DNA of 42,256 nt from Chthonomonadaceae bacterium (GCA_025352825.1 JANXSG010000235.1:1-42256); one strand, 5' to 3'; shown: positions 1 through 8,217, counted from the stretch's first letter. The notes: generated by a model from the letters alone, not told the origin. Translations and numbers: made by a program.

Positions 1-35
1 GCAAGCGATACCTCTGCTTCAACCTCATCCTCCGG

Positions 36-76
36 CCCCTCTCCCATGTTGCTCGATAGCTCGCAAGGGAGAGGGG
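36..76. repeat. G-rich hairpin of the CCCCTCTCC repeat family
   Basis: CCCCTCTCCC at 36-45 pairs perfectly with GGGAGAGGGG at 67-76, leaving a 21-base loop. The same stem recurs in many gaps of this window, and the loop word CTCGCAAG is shared with the copy near 39.88 kb. The stem lies upstream of the radical SAM gene and is probably one arm of a dispersed element. Confidence 0.7.
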
Positions 77-159
77 GTAATCATTTCTGGTCATTTTACT
101 GAATTCGCGGTACAATACATACCATGAGAATTGTGAGACGATTTAGGAGTATAAACGGA

Positions 160-2181
160 ATGCTGACCCGAACTCAAATAGATGACCGATTGGAAGAGAT
201 TCTGCCCAATGTATCGAAGCCGGGCAGATACACTGGCGGAGAGCTGAACAGTATTGTAAAAGATCTTTCTACTGTGGATGTTAGCGTTGCGGTTGCCTTT
301 CCCGATGCGTACGAGATCGGAATGAGTAATCTCGCGTGCAGCATTATCTACAATCTGCTCAACAAGCGTGAAGACTGCGCTGCCGAACGTGTGTACGCTC
401 CCTGGCCAGATATGGAAAAGGAGATGCGCTCAGCGGAGATTCCACTTTTCACTCTGGAAAACCGCCGTCCCGTTTCCGATTTTGATCTATGGGGATTCGC
501 GCTCTCATTCGAACTCGCCTACACCAACGTTCTGAATATGATCGATCTAGCGGGAATGCCGATTCGATCACTTGATCGAGATACCGGCAATGCCGATGGC
601 AATCAGTGGCCTATTATATTTGCTGGAGGGCACTGCACCTTCAACCCGGAACCGATGGCTCCTTTTATCGATGTATTTGTAATTGGAGAGGCAGAGGAAG
701 TTCTGGTGGAGATGGTAGAGATCTATCGGACTCACCGAAATCTGCCACGCGTAGAACTGCTTCTCAAGTTTGCCGGAATTGCTGGCTGTTATGTACCGCG
801 TTTTTACAGCCCGGAATATGAGACCAAAAGCGCTCAGGCAGACCGACTTAGTGCTTTAGCTCGTACGACTGAAGAGATTAGCGCTTCTTACTACACCATG
901 CCACGACTGCTGGGAACACGGCCAAATCGTTCCGACGTTCCTGCAAAAGTAGTCAGGCGGCTGGTGTGGGACGTCGATTCACTCGACTATCCTACAAAGC
1001 CAATCATTCCATATATCGAGGTGGTGCACGATAGAATATCACTCGAAGTGATGCGTGGCTGTACCCGAGGATGCCGTTTCTGCCAGGCTGGAATGATAAC
1101 GCGCCCAGTTCGGGAAAAATCGCCAGATCGGCTGATGGAACTTGCTGCCGAGTTGGTTAAAAACACAGGCCACGAAGATATATCTCTGGTATCACTCTCT
1201 ACTGCGGACTACAGTCAGGTGGAAGAGGTAGTACACCGCATGATAGATAAGTATGGCGACAGCAAAATCGGTGTCTCGCTGCCAAGCCTGCGTGCCGATA
1301 AAAACTGTGTGAGTCTCGTACAAGAGATTAATAAGGTAAGGAAAACAGGTTTAACGTTTGCTCCAGAGGCAGGATCGCAGAGAATGCGCGATGTGACAAA
1401 TAAAGGGGTCACCGAAGAGAATCTATTTGCCGCGTGTGAAGCCGCTTTCCAGAACGGCTGGCAGCGCATCAAACTCTATTTCATGATCTCTCTGCCTACC
1501 GAAACCGATGAAGACGTGATCGCCATTGGCCAACTGGCGACGAAATGCGCTGCAATCGCGCGAAATAATGGAGTGAAGAACCCAACAATTAGTATCGGAG
1601 TATCTGCATTTGTACCCAAGCCGTTCACACCTTTCCAGTGGCATGGGCAGGATACGCAGGCGGAAATCGCACGCAAACAGATGATGCTCAAACGATCTAT
1701 TCGAGATAAAGCAGTCGCATATCGCCCAAACGATTCAAACGGAACGGCACTCGAATCAGTACTTTCGCTGGCGGACAGGCGTATATCCGATAGCATAGAG
1801 CTTGCTTGGCGCAGCGGGCAAGTGTTCGACGCATGGGATGAGTATTTCGATAAGAGCCGCTGGATGAAAGCTTTTCAAGATGCTGGCATAGACCCTCTCT
1901 ACTTTTCTAGCCGCCAGAAGAACTACGATGAAGTTCTGCCATGGGATCACATCGATTGTGGGGTGTCGAAATCTTATCTTCGTGCCGAAGATAAGAAGTC
2001 GCGCATCGCGAAACTCACCGGTGACTGCCATATCGATTCCTGCACCTTCTGCTCATCGTGTGATCGAGCGTATACCGAGAGCGCAAAAGGTATAAAAGAT
2101 ACAGCTTCTGTACTGGCCAAAGGACTTACTCTGCTCCCACTTACAACTGATGACAGAGTACGGATGGGTCTGCAAGTATAG
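160..2181 (+). CDS. B12-binding-domain radical SAM protein, TIGR03960 family
   Basis: The protein has about 674 residues and an N-terminal cobalamin-binding-like region (PDAYEIGMSNL, then FAGGHCTFNPEP). A radical SAM core follows, with the 4Fe-4S motif RGCTRGCRFCQAG at Cys301, Cys305 and Cys308. The C-terminus has a further cysteine cluster, GDCHIDSCTFCSSCDR. The combination and length match TIGR03960, whose substrate is not established; related genes often sit beside a TIGR03936/DUF2344 protein, which is absent here. I prefer the ATG at 160 to the one at 124: family members begin near MLTRxxID, and an AGGAG lies ten bases upstream. The gene is 37 bp from the downstream rhomboid-like gene and may be co-transcribed with it. 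The reading frame is intact. Confidence 0.9.
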   Translation: MLTRTQIDDRLEEILPNVSKPGRYTGGELNSIVKDLSTVDVSVAVAFPDAYEIGMSNLACSIIYNLLNKREDCAAERVYAPWPDMEKEMRSAEIPLFTLENRRPVSDFDLWGFALSFELAYTNVLNMIDLAGMPIRSLDRDTGNADGNQWPIIFAGGHCTFNPEPMAPFIDVFVIGEAEEVLVEMVEIYRTHRNLPRVELLLKFAGIAGCYVPRFYSPEYETKSAQADRLSALARTTEEISASYYTMPRLLGTRPNRSDVPAKVVRRLVWDVDSLDYPTKPIIPYIEVVHDRISLEVMRGCTRGCRFCQAGMITRPVREKSPDRLMELAAELVKNTGHEDISLVSLSTADYSQVEEVVHRMIDKYGDSKIGVSLPSLRADKNCVSLVQEINKVRKTGLTFAPEAGSQRMRDVTNKGVTEENLFAACEAAFQNGWQRIKLYFMISLPTETDEDVIAIGQLATKCAAIARNNGVKNPTISIGVSAFVPKPFTPFQWHGQDTQAEIARKQMMLKRSIRDKAVAYRPNDSNGTALESVLSLADRRISDSIELAWRSGQVFDAWDEYFDKSRWMKAFQDAGIDPLYFSSRQKNYDEVLPWDHIDCGVSKSYLRAEDKKSRIAKLTGDCHIDSCTFCSSCDRAYTESAKGIKDTASVLAKGLTLLPLTTDDRVRMGLQV

Positions 2182-2218
2182 TGCTAGCCTGTAAATATGT
2201 GTTAGGAGTGGTACGAAA

Positions 2219-3049
2219 ATGAGTTATGGAAGCAAAAATAGTGTGTCACAATTCCTATACAAGGCGGGCTGCCCTGCCACCATGTGCCTCATTATCGCGA
2301 ATGTGATATCATTTTTTTCTCATGCTTTCCTGGGTGCAGGAGATCCATTTCTATTACTTGTTTACTCGACTGCTAATTGGATACATCGCCCCTGGACTCC
2401 ATTTACCTGGTTTTTGGTAGGTGCGGGACATCCTATTGCTGTCATATTTTCCGGGATGATTCTATTCATGTTTGGCGGCAGCCTGGAACGAAGCTGGGGA
2501 ACTAAAACCTTTTTGGGTTTCTATCTTTTCTCCTCTGTACTGATCGCAATATCATGCTGGGTGGGCATGCTGGTAACGGGAATTCCACTCGAATTCGCCG
2601 GCCTTTATTTCTCGATTGTGGCTCCGCTAATTGCCTGGTGCATGCTTAATCCGGGAGAGACTATACGAATATATGGAATCTTTCCATTGCGGGCTACCTA
2701 TCTTGCCTGGCTGACGGTTCTATTCGTGTGGTATGGGGCTGGCCCACCTATCAACGGGCTGTTCGCTCTTTCAAGTTCCGTCTTTGCTTATTGGTTTGTG
2801 AATAAAGGAAGAAGTCTGATTGCTGTCGTGAACTCTCCGAATCGGAGGATAGCAGTTACTGGAAGAGCGGGAACTCCAAAACTGAGTTTAGAGCATTTCG
2901 ACCAAGAGCACGAAAAAATTCTTACGCCTAATCCTATTTCCTCACCATTTCGTTGGATTAGAGCTAGAAGTGAGCGTAAAAAACTGGAAGCGCTCTGGAA
3001 TCGCTCCTTCAAATCACCTCCCGATGAGAAAAAGAGCAGCCGAGACTAG
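2219..3049 (+). CDS. Rhomboid-like membrane protein lacking catalytic residues
   Basis: This 276-residue protein has about six hydrophobic segments between residues 18 and 200 and a basic cytoplasmic tail ending in a lysine/serine-rich stretch. The order of segments and the motif FGGSLERSWGTKTFLGFYLFSS in the second and third helices (residues 82-103) match the rhomboid fold, where this region precedes the active-site loop. Where a protease would show GxSG, the sequence reads EFAGLYFSIVAPLIAW, and the last helix has GPPINGLFALSS rather than an AHxxG histidine. It is therefore probably a non-proteolytic rhomboid relative, as known for derlins and iRhoms. Its function is unknown. TTAGGAG precedes the start. 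A plain membrane protein with chance resemblance is possible. Confidence 0.7.
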   Translation: MSYGSKNSVSQFLYKAGCPATMCLIIANVISFFSHAFLGAGDPFLLLVYSTANWIHRPWTPFTWFLVGAGHPIAVIFSGMILFMFGGSLERSWGTKTFLGFYLFSSVLIAISCWVGMLVTGIPLEFAGLYFSIVAPLIAWCMLNPGETIRIYGIFPLRATYLAWLTVLFVWYGAGPPINGLFALSSSVFAYWFVNKGRSLIAVVNSPNRRIAVTGRAGTPKLSLEHFDQEHEKILTPNPISSPFRWIRARSERKKLEALWNRSFKSPPDEKKSSRD

Positions 3050-3059
3050 ACTGCCCTCA

Positions 3060-3359
3060 TTAAGCAGGTATGCAAATAGGTTCGATGGATTTTGATATAT
3101 TCTCATCGACCTGGCTGAGTTCCCAGTTCTTTTGGAGAATCATCCACGTTCCAGCAGAAACAGATAATGCTTTAGAAAGCATCACGGCCATTTCAGCAGA
3201 TATACCTCGGCGGCCTCTGCATATTTCATTGATCTTTGAAGGATCCATTTTAAGATGCCTGGCCAGATGAGCCTGTGATATTCCATTTTCGTCTAGCATC
3301 TCCAGGAGTATCTCTCCTGGATGAACGGTTATAGCGAAATTACTATTATAAGTTTTCAT
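3060..3359 (-). CDS. higA: HigA-type antitoxin, XRE-family DNA-binding protein
   Basis: The protein has 99 residues with a helix-turn-helix at about residues 24-65. HPGEILLEMLDENGISQAHLARHLKMDPSKINEI is the classic HigA signature, in which the HPGE(I/x)L start distinguishes HigA from other XRE proteins. HigA binds its HigB toxin and represses the operon. It lies 13 bp after the remnant of higB on the same strand, the usual higB-higA order. The antitoxin frame is intact while the toxin frame carries a stop, so the gene may now act only as an orphan repressor or be free to decay. Residues 80-99 are a poorly conserved tail. Confidence 0.88.
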   Translation of the reverse strand: MKTYNSNFAITVHPGEILLEMLDENGISQAHLARHLKMDPSKINEICRGRRGISAEMAVMLSKALSVSAGTWMILQKNWELSQVDENISKSIEPICIPA

Positions 3360-3372
3360 TACCCAAACCTTC

Positions 3373-3669
3373 TTAGTGATAATCTACAATTTCAACAGAT
3401 TCAGCGTTTTCTCCATCCCACATAAAGCAGATGCGATACTGATCATTTATTTTTATCGCGTACTGCCCTTCTCTCTCACCTCTTAATGAATGCAGCCCTA
3501 GCCCATTTCTGGATGGTAAGTCATTAAGCGACTTAACAGCAGCTAAGAACGCCAATCGCCTTCGAGCGATAACATGCAGTTCAGAAGGCAAAGCATTACG
3601 TGATTCTCTTGTATCTTCTCCTAAAGCAATGTCTCATGTTGCTTTATTCAGATAAGATAAGATGGGCAT
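3373..3669 (-). pseudogene. higB: HigB-type toxin gene interrupted by an in-frame TGA
   Basis: Starting at the ATG at 3667-3669 the frame reads MPILSYLNKAT, then TGA (3634-3636), then continues in the same frame as DIALGEDTRESRNALPSE through DQYRICFMWDGENAESVEIVDYH. The joined 98 codons line up along the whole HigB family (RelE superfamily mRNA interferase), including the terminal VEIVDYH. The stop falls where the family usually has Glu or another charged residue. TGA is a normal stop elsewhere in the window, so recoding is unlikely. A TTG at 3589-3591 could start a 72-residue product lacking the first strand and helix, which would probably be inactive. Confidence 0.8.
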
Positions 3670-3723
3670 ATTGTTATTATGGCACAATCCAACAATATTG
3701 GCAAGCTGGTATATATTCTAGCC

Positions 3724-3955
3724 TCTTGCAAAAGCATCAAATAAGTTGAAACAATCTTCACGCGCTCACCCCTGGCCCCTCTCCCAAAAACTGGAGAGAG
3801 GTGACTTTGACGAAAGGTTTCCAGTATTTTGTCAATTGTTAAACTAATACACAATCATTTCCCATGTAGTGGGAAAGTGAAGAACCAAAAATTATAGCTC
3901 CCTTCCCCTGTTTTTGGGGAAGGGGAACGAGGGCCATGCCGAGGGTGGGGTTGGA
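3724..3955. repeat. Dispersed paired-hairpin element, copy B
   Basis: The left end, CTTGCAAAAGCATCAAAT, matches the left ends of copies at 18.93 and 41.96 kb. It is followed by CTCACCCCTGGCCCCTCTCCC with an imperfect hairpin, then a central CCCATGTAGTGGG hairpin, then CCCTTCCCCTGTTTTTGGGGAAGGGG. The order (left tip, hairpin, central CCCACnnnGTGGG, mirrored hairpin) is the same as in the copies at 18.93 and 31.48 kb. The right tip has diverged. No credible gene was seen in the 3670-4034 gap apart from this element and a terminator. Confidence 0.65.
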
Positions 3956-3976
3956 TCCCGACCTAAAATAGTTACT

Positions 3977-4011
3977 AAAATCCCCTCTCCATAGTACGGA
4001 GAGGGGATTTT
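3977..4011. terminator. Strong bidirectional intrinsic terminator
   Basis: A 14-bp perfect stem (AAAATCCCCTCTCC / GGAGAGGGGATTTT) surrounds a 7-base loop, with A and T runs at its ends. It lies directly after the small lipoprotein gene on the minus strand and would end that operon; it also reads as a terminator from the other side. The stem core resembles the dispersed hairpin family, so it may be a captured arm. Confidence 0.8.
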
Positions 4012-4034
4012 ATAAGCTCATCTGGCAGCGAATT

Positions 4035-4214
4035 CTACTTCGGCTTTCCGGCATGTACAGCATTCTGTGTGGATCCGGTGCCTCCGTCTGAAGAGGCTGC
4101 AGTCGCGCCATCTTTATTCTCGGTATTACCGTTTTTACTGCATCCGGTCAGCAGCGCTGATCCAATCAGGGCAGTACACGAGACCAACAGCATCCATTTC
4201 CGAGAGAGTTTCAT
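4035..4214 (-). CDS. Small lipoprotein
   Basis: The 59-codon frame begins MKLSRKWMLLVSCTALIG and continues SALLTGCSKNGNTE. It has a basic start, a hydrophobic stretch and the lipobox LLTGC with Cys25, so it should be a lipidated, exported protein. The mature part of about 35 residues is Gly/Ser/Thr/Asn-rich and low in complexity, and ends AGKPK. It lies 41 bp downstream of the DUF1559 prepilin-like gene on the same strand and just before a strong terminator, so the two genes probably share a transcript. Its function is unknown. The Shine-Dalgarno sequence is weak (AAAGGG some 14 bases upstream). The lipobox and operon position are the main evidence. Confidence 0.65.
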   Translation of the reverse strand: MKLSRKWMLLVSCTALIGSALLTGCSKNGNTENKDGATAASSDGGTGSTQNAVHAGKPK

Positions 4215-4255
4215 TATCCATTGAACCCTTTCACTCTTTGAGGAGAGAGAAGCAC

Positions 4256-5152
4256 CTAATTTACAAGTCCACCCGCATCGGTCAGCTTGCAGTTGTTCGG
4301 GTTGTTACCGCCATCGTATGCACTAATATAGGTACAGATATTCGGTACCACGTGGCTTCCGATTCCATTACCTGAAACTGAATCGGTCACCTGTACTGCT
4401 GTAGGATTGAATCGATAGTACTTGGCATGTCCATCTGCATAAACAAGGTTGTTGCCACCCGTATGGCGCGGCCAGTTCTGTTTGCGAGTTGAGGCGCAGC
4501 TATCTGAAGGATCATCCAGGCTCTTATCTCGCAGATCGGTTATACCCAGTCCTGCAACGGTCGTATCGGCAGTGTCTCCCAGCATGATCATAGAAGCAGG
4601 GGAGTTAAATGCTGCGATCGATTTTCCAACGATCTGAGTAGCGCGCAGGCCAACAGTAACTGATTTACCGTTTATAACGACAGTAATTGGCGTGTTATCA
4701 GTAATATTTGTGGCCAACTGTGTTGTCATTCCGGTGTTATTATTCCAAACATAACCTGTATTGTATCCATAGCTCCACTCATAGGCTTCGCCAGTAGGAT
4801 TGTTGACTCCGCCAGCAGCGAAGTCACCACCACAGGCGGTGGCCATAGTGGAAACACTGCGTTTATCTGAGGGGCAGAAGAGGATTTGAAGGCTCTTCAT
4901 GTATGGCTGAACAGCCCAGCTGAACTCACCAGGGAAACCATAGCACCAGGAAGTGACGGAAGTCTCATCATAATCCTGAGCGTACATCAGATGAGCCAGG
5001 CCTAGTTGTTTGACATTGGAAAGGCAGGAGACGGCACGTGCCTTTTCACGGGCCTGTGCAAAAACAGGGAAAAGAATGGCTGCGAGTATCGCAATAATTG
5101 CGATAACGACTAGCAGTTCGATGAGTGTGAACGCATTCTTACAACGTGACAT
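4256..5152 (-). CDS. Prepilin-like DUF1559 protein with HX9DG motif
   Basis: This 298-residue protein starts with a type IV prepilin leader: a short basic stretch, then [20 protein letters not shown], so it should be cleaved by the prepilin peptidase and anchored by the helix. The following [37 protein letters not shown] is the DUF1559 signature. Near the C-terminus [18 protein letters not shown] gives the H-x9-DG motif (TIGR04294). Such proteins are abundant in Planctomycetota, Verrucomicrobiota and Armatimonadota and are thought to be surface or pseudopilus-like; their exact role is unknown. The gene is followed by the small lipoprotein gene. Several cysteines in the middle suggest disulfides outside the cytoplasm. 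Confidence 0.9.
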   Translation of the reverse strand: MSRCKNAFTLIELLVVIAIIAILAAILFPVFAQAREKARAVSCLSNVKQLGLAHLMYAQDYDETSVTSWCYGFPGEFSWAVQPYMKSLQILFCPSDKRSVSTMATACGGDFAAGGVNNPTGEAYEWSYGYNTGYVWNNNTGMTTQLATNITDNTPITVVINGKSVTVGLRATQIVGKSIAAFNSPASMIMLGDTADTTVAGLGITDLRDKSLDDPSDSCASTRKQNWPRHTGGNNLVYADGHAKYYRFNPTAVQVTDSVSGNGIGSHVVPNICTYISAYDGGNNPNNCKLTDAGGLVN

Positions 5153-5257
5153 TGATTGAGACCTTTCTTATGGAGTGCAGTATCAACTGCACGATTTACC
5201 CTGATTCAACATTGAAATGTGATCTTTACGGGATAACAAACAATTTAAAATTTAATA

Positions 5258-5275
5258 TTAGGCAAGCCTGCCTAA
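5258..5275 (-). terminator. Intrinsic terminator of the GntR-LacI gene
   Basis: On the minus strand TTAGGCA-GGCT-TGCCTAA forms a perfect 7-bp stem with a 4-base loop, followed by TATTAAATTTTAAATT. The stem overlaps the TAG stop codon of the regulator gene. Confidence 0.65.
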
Positions 5276-6330
5276 CCAGCGCAGAACACCGGTGACACTC
5301 TCAGCACTTCAGGCGCCATCACCTCCCCTTGCATTTTTCGGCATAATTTTTCCGCAGCCAACTGACCCATCTCGTGTGCCTGCTGCACAATGCGTGAAAT
5401 ATTCCCGGGCATAAAGGGTTCCAGGGGCGGGCAGTCGTTAAAACTGACTATTTCGAGATCCTCCGGGATTGAGAGCCCGAGTTCTGTACATGAGTGCAGT
5501 ACTGAAGAGAGAACATAATCATGAACACAAAATATAGCCGTGGGAGGATCCTTTCGATGCAGGAGCGTATACAAGGCATCTTGTACTGCTAGTGCTTGCT
5601 TGGAAGGACTGATCTCCAGGTCAAACGGGAATTCACGAACGAGTCTTTCATAATCATGGTTACCCACTTCGCGCATTGCATCCCTGTAGGCATTGAAACG
5701 CTCTCGCACGGAGGAGAGAGAGTTACGCAAAACTGTAAAATGAGCTATATTCTTATGCCCCTTGCCCGTAAGATACCGCAAAGCGTGTAGAGTCGCTCCA
5801 TAGTTATCTGTAATAATTGCATCGAGTTCGATATCTGCCGGTACACAGTCCAGGCAAACAATAGGACAACCACTTTTTACGACGCGCTGCAGGACATCAT
5901 TGTTCACTGGATCACACGTCGGGATGCATAATATCCCATCTGCTTCCAACGCCATCCTATCCATATACTGTGCTTCTCGCTCTGCATCACTGCGTATATC
6001 ACAAAACATCAGATGATATGCATCCGGCAGACCCGTTCTGATCCCGGAGAGATACTGCTGCTCCAGAAAGTCGCCCGTATTCAAAAACACTGCCACATTC
6101 CCTGTTTTTCTGCGATTCTGAGCCGCGACTACGGATCCAATCCGACGTCTGCGAACCACTATTCCCTGCTGCTGAAGCTCATGCATAGCACGATGGGCCG
6201 TGACACGTGAGACTTGCCACAACAGCGCTAGATCTACTTCCGAAGGAAGAGGATCCCCAGAAGAGAGCCTTCCGGAATCAATTTCTGCACTTATCGAGTT
6301 TGCAATTTCTTTCCATCGAGGAGTATGCAT
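5272..6330 (-). CDS. GntR-type HTH fused to LacI-type ligand domain regulator
   Basis: The protein has 352 residues. Residues 1-70 form a GntR winged helix (WKEIANSISAEIDSGRLSSG, PLPSEVDLALLWQVSRVTAHRAMHEL, then RRRRIGSVV). From about residue 75 a LacI/periplasmic-binding-like domain begins (NVAVFLNTGDFLEQQYLSGI), with DAIITDNYGATLHALRYLTGKGHKNIAHF, and ends in VLRVSPVFCAG. This is the AraR-like architecture, in which the C-terminal domain senses a sugar or similar small molecule. The ligand cannot be read from sequence. The gene has its own near-consensus promoter, and a perfect palindrome sits just after the -10 box, so it is probably self-repressed. The neighbouring DUF1559 gene or a distant operon could be its target. 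Confidence 0.88.
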   Translation of the reverse strand: MHTPRWKEIANSISAEIDSGRLSSGDPLPSEVDLALLWQVSRVTAHRAMHELQQQGIVVRRRRIGSVVAAQNRRKTGNVAVFLNTGDFLEQQYLSGIRTGLPDAYHLMFCDIRSDAEREAQYMDRMALEADGILCIPTCDPVNNDVLQRVVKSGCPIVCLDCVPADIELDAIITDNYGATLHALRYLTGKGHKNIAHFTVLRNSLSSVRERFNAYRDAMREVGNHDYERLVREFPFDLEISPSKQALAVQDALYTLLHRKDPPTAIFCVHDYVLSSVLHSCTELGLSIPEDLEIVSFNDCPPLEPFMPGNISRIVQQAHEMGQLAAEKLCRKMQGEVMAPEVLRVSPVFCAG

Positions 6331-6343
6331 TTATAAACCCTAG

Positions 6344-6393
6344 TGTAATAGACCAATTACATGTAGTATAAGACTGTTTCTATCAAATGTCAA
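6344..6393 (-). promoter_or_regulatory. Promoter and palindromic operator of the GntR-LacI gene
   Basis: On the minus strand TTGACA (6388-6393) and TATACT (6365-6370) are separated by 17 bases. Three bases after the -10 box lies TGTAAT-N6-ATTACA (6344-6361), a perfect 6+6 inverted repeat that covers the expected transcription start. The ATG lies 13 bases further on. The layout fits autorepression by the GntR-type domain; the binding itself is inferred. Confidence 0.75.
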
Positions 6394-6539
6394 CACATTT
6401 TTTTGCGAACGTTAAAATTGCTCAGCAAGCAGTATTAAATTTCACTAGTGTTATTCTAACAGCTGATTGTTAAGATGATATTAATAGATGATTAAATTGC
6501 GATTAAGATTCTGGTTGCAGCTAAATCTACCGGAGGTGA

Positions 6540-7388
6540 CTATGGACGCAGAGATACTAGAAGTGATGTTGGCGCGGGAAGTTCGCCTTCCACATGTCCC
6601 AGCATTATTTTCGGCTTGACACTTGGACCGTGGAAATCCGATCCGCCTGTGGTGAGAAGTTCATATCGTTCAGCAAGCTCCAAAAAGCGCGCTGTATCTT
6701 CCGGAGTGTGCAGGCTGTAACGAGCCTCAATCCCATCCAGCCCGAAACCTTTGAGGCGAAGAATCTCTGATTCCGTATCCAAAATAGAGCGTTTGAGATT
6801 ATTTGGGTGGGCGAGAACAGCTTTACCGCCTGCGGAATGGATGAGATCAATGGCCTCTCGAGGAATCAACTTATCTTTTGGAACATGGGCTAATGCTCCA
6901 TCTGCCAGGTACTTATCGAAGGCTTCCTGCATCGAAGAAACTGCTTTTATATCTAATAGAACTCTTGCAAAATGAGGTCTGCCGACGATATCACCGCCGG
7001 CTGCAGCTCTAATATCATCCAGAGTAATATCGATTCCGAGGTTTTGCAGCTTCTCCACGATACGTTCGTTGCGGCGTATACGGTTGTCCTGCAAAATTGC
7101 CAACCGTGTGAGGAGTTTGGGAGAGTGCGGATTGAGGCAGTAACCGAGCAGATGAAGCTGACCCGCATTAAATTCTACACTCAGCTCAATTCCCGCTACA
7201 ACTTCTACTCCCAGTTTAATTCCAAGCTCAATAGCAGCGGGAGAAACGCCGTCTGTCGTATCATGATCTGTGATGGCTATGGCTGTAAGGCCTGCTTGAG
7301 CAGCGAGGCGTACCAGTTCGACCGGGGATTGATCCCCATCGGAGGCGGTGGTATGGGTATGAAGATCGATAGTTCTAAGAGTATTCAT
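6540..7388 (-). CDS. PHP-domain phosphoesterase (YciV/RnaAM-like)
   Basis: The protein has 282 residues with the metal-binding PHP motifs in order: IDLHTHTTASDGDQSP at residues 8-23, AITDHDTTDG, GIELSVEF with HLLGYCL, FARVLLD, then AVLAHPN and a final TGGSDFHGP. These supply the His/Asp/Glu ligands of a trinuclear site. Close family members hydrolyse 3',5'-nucleoside bisphosphates or degrade short RNA 5' ends; here I can support only a PHP phosphoesterase. The product of cysC nearby leads to 3'-phosphoadenosine 5'-phosphate during sulfur transfer, and some PHP enzymes remove that compound, so a link with the sulfur genes 60 bp upstream is attractive but inferred. The frame is intact. Confidence 0.85.
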   Translation of the reverse strand: MNTLRTIDLHTHTTASDGDQSPVELVRLAAQAGLTAIAITDHDTTDGVSPAAIELGIKLGVEVVAGIELSVEFNAGQLHLLGYCLNPHSPKLLTRLAILQDNRIRRNERIVEKLQNLGIDITLDDIRAAAGGDIVGRPHFARVLLDIKAVSSMQEAFDKYLADGALAHVPKDKLIPREAIDLIHSAGGKAVLAHPNNLKRSILDTESEILRLKGFGLDGIEARYSLHTPEDTARFLELAERYELLTTGGSDFHGPSVKPKIMLGHVEGELPAPTSLLVSLRP

Positions 7389-7411
7389 GAAACGAAGAAT
7401 TTCGTAGGGTT

Positions 7412-7438
7412 CCCTCTCTCAAATGAATGAAGAGAGGG
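7412..7438. terminator. Possible hairpin between cysC and the PHP gene
   Basis: CCCTCTCT (7412-7419) pairs with AGAGAGGG (7431-7438) around an 11-base loop. It lies just downstream of cysC on the minus strand. No T run follows, so it may be an RNA-stabilising hairpin or a relic of the dispersed hairpin family rather than a terminator. Confidence 0.4.
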
Positions 7439-7445
7439 ATGACTC

Positions 7446-8000
7446 TCAGGCAGCTGCAATTATTCCCTGGTCAGCAAGATATTGCAAAATACGTGCAGCC
7501 GACTCCTCTATAGTCTCGGTGCTAGTGTATGCGGTCACTTCTGCATTTTCGGGTGCTTCATAGGGATCAGAAACTCCGGTGAAATTCTTAATTTCACCGG
7601 CGAGCGCTTTTTTGTACAGCCCTTTTACATCTCGCTCGACTAGTGCATCCAGTGGTGCATAAGCATACACCTCAACGAATGCTGCTCGCCCTTCCGCTTC
7701 TGTTTCTGTGCGGATCTCATTACGTATTTCCCGATATGGTGATATAGCGGCTGTTATCGCGATCACGTTATTTCTGGCAAGAACTCGGGCAACCCATCCA
7801 ATTCTCCTTATATTGGTGTCGCGATCTTCTTTAGAAAAACCCAGACCCTTGGAGAGGTTCGTGCGGATTTCGTCACCGTCCAGCAGTTCGACTTTATAAT
7901 CGCGTTTCTTAAACTCCGTTACAAGGTATTCGGCAAGCGTAGACTTACCTGCTCCTGAAAGACCAGTGAACCACAGAATACAACCTTTGTGCGCGCCCAT
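7446..8000 (-). CDS. cysC: Adenylyl-sulfate kinase
   Basis: The 184-residue protein has a P-loop GLSGAGKST at residues 13-21 and the family motifs [65 protein letters not shown], and [15 protein letters not shown]. It phosphorylates adenylyl sulfate (APS) to PAPS in the cytoplasm. An open frame continues 46 codons further upstream, but family members begin at MGxxKGxxLWFTGL, and AGGAG lies eleven bases before the ATG at 8000, so I take that start. It is divergent from cysH, and both belong to sulfate assimilation. Sulfate adenylyltransferase is not in this window. Confidence 0.93.
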   Translation of the reverse strand: MGAHKGCILWFTGLSGAGKSTLAEYLVTEFKKRDYKVELLDGDEIRTNLSKGLGFSKEDRDTNIRRIGWVARVLARNNVIAITAAISPYREIRNEIRTETEAEGRAAFVEVYAYAPLDALVERDVKGLYKKALAGEIKNFTGVSDPYEAPENAEVTAYTSTETIEESAARILQYLADQGIIAAA

Positions 8001-8145
8001 TAAATAATTTTCTCCTCTTAGTACAATATAATTCAATTCAGTACAAATCAGTATAGCGTATAGCATCACTCTTAAAAAAATGAACTGCCTCAACAGGACA
8101 AAAACCCGCAAAACTGCGGGAACAATCAACCCTTCCAATATCGTA

Positions 8146-8175
8146 TTGACAGGAATAGCAATATTGTACTATAAT
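8146..8175 (+). promoter_or_regulatory. Near-consensus promoter of cysH
   Basis: TTGACA (8146-8151) and TATAAT (8170-8175) are separated by 18 bases, both perfect matches to the sigma-70-type consensus. The ATG of cysH lies 42 bases downstream, with AGGA as ribosome binding site at 8207. The A+T-rich ATTGATTAAGTCAAGATTAT after the -10 box could be a regulator site, but no known motif is recognised. Confidence 0.75.
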
Positions 8176-8217
8176 CTAATTGATTAAGTCAAGATTATTC
8201 TAAACGCAGGAAGCAAC

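Noticed and set aside
3648-3854. A 68-codon frame on the minus strand within copy B of the dispersed element
   Set aside because: It lies inside the repeat and has no ribosome binding site or family resemblance.
7997-8138. 46-codon N-terminal extension of the APS kinase
   Set aside because: It is a hydrophobic stretch not found in the family, and the internal ATG has a ribosome binding site and fits the family start.
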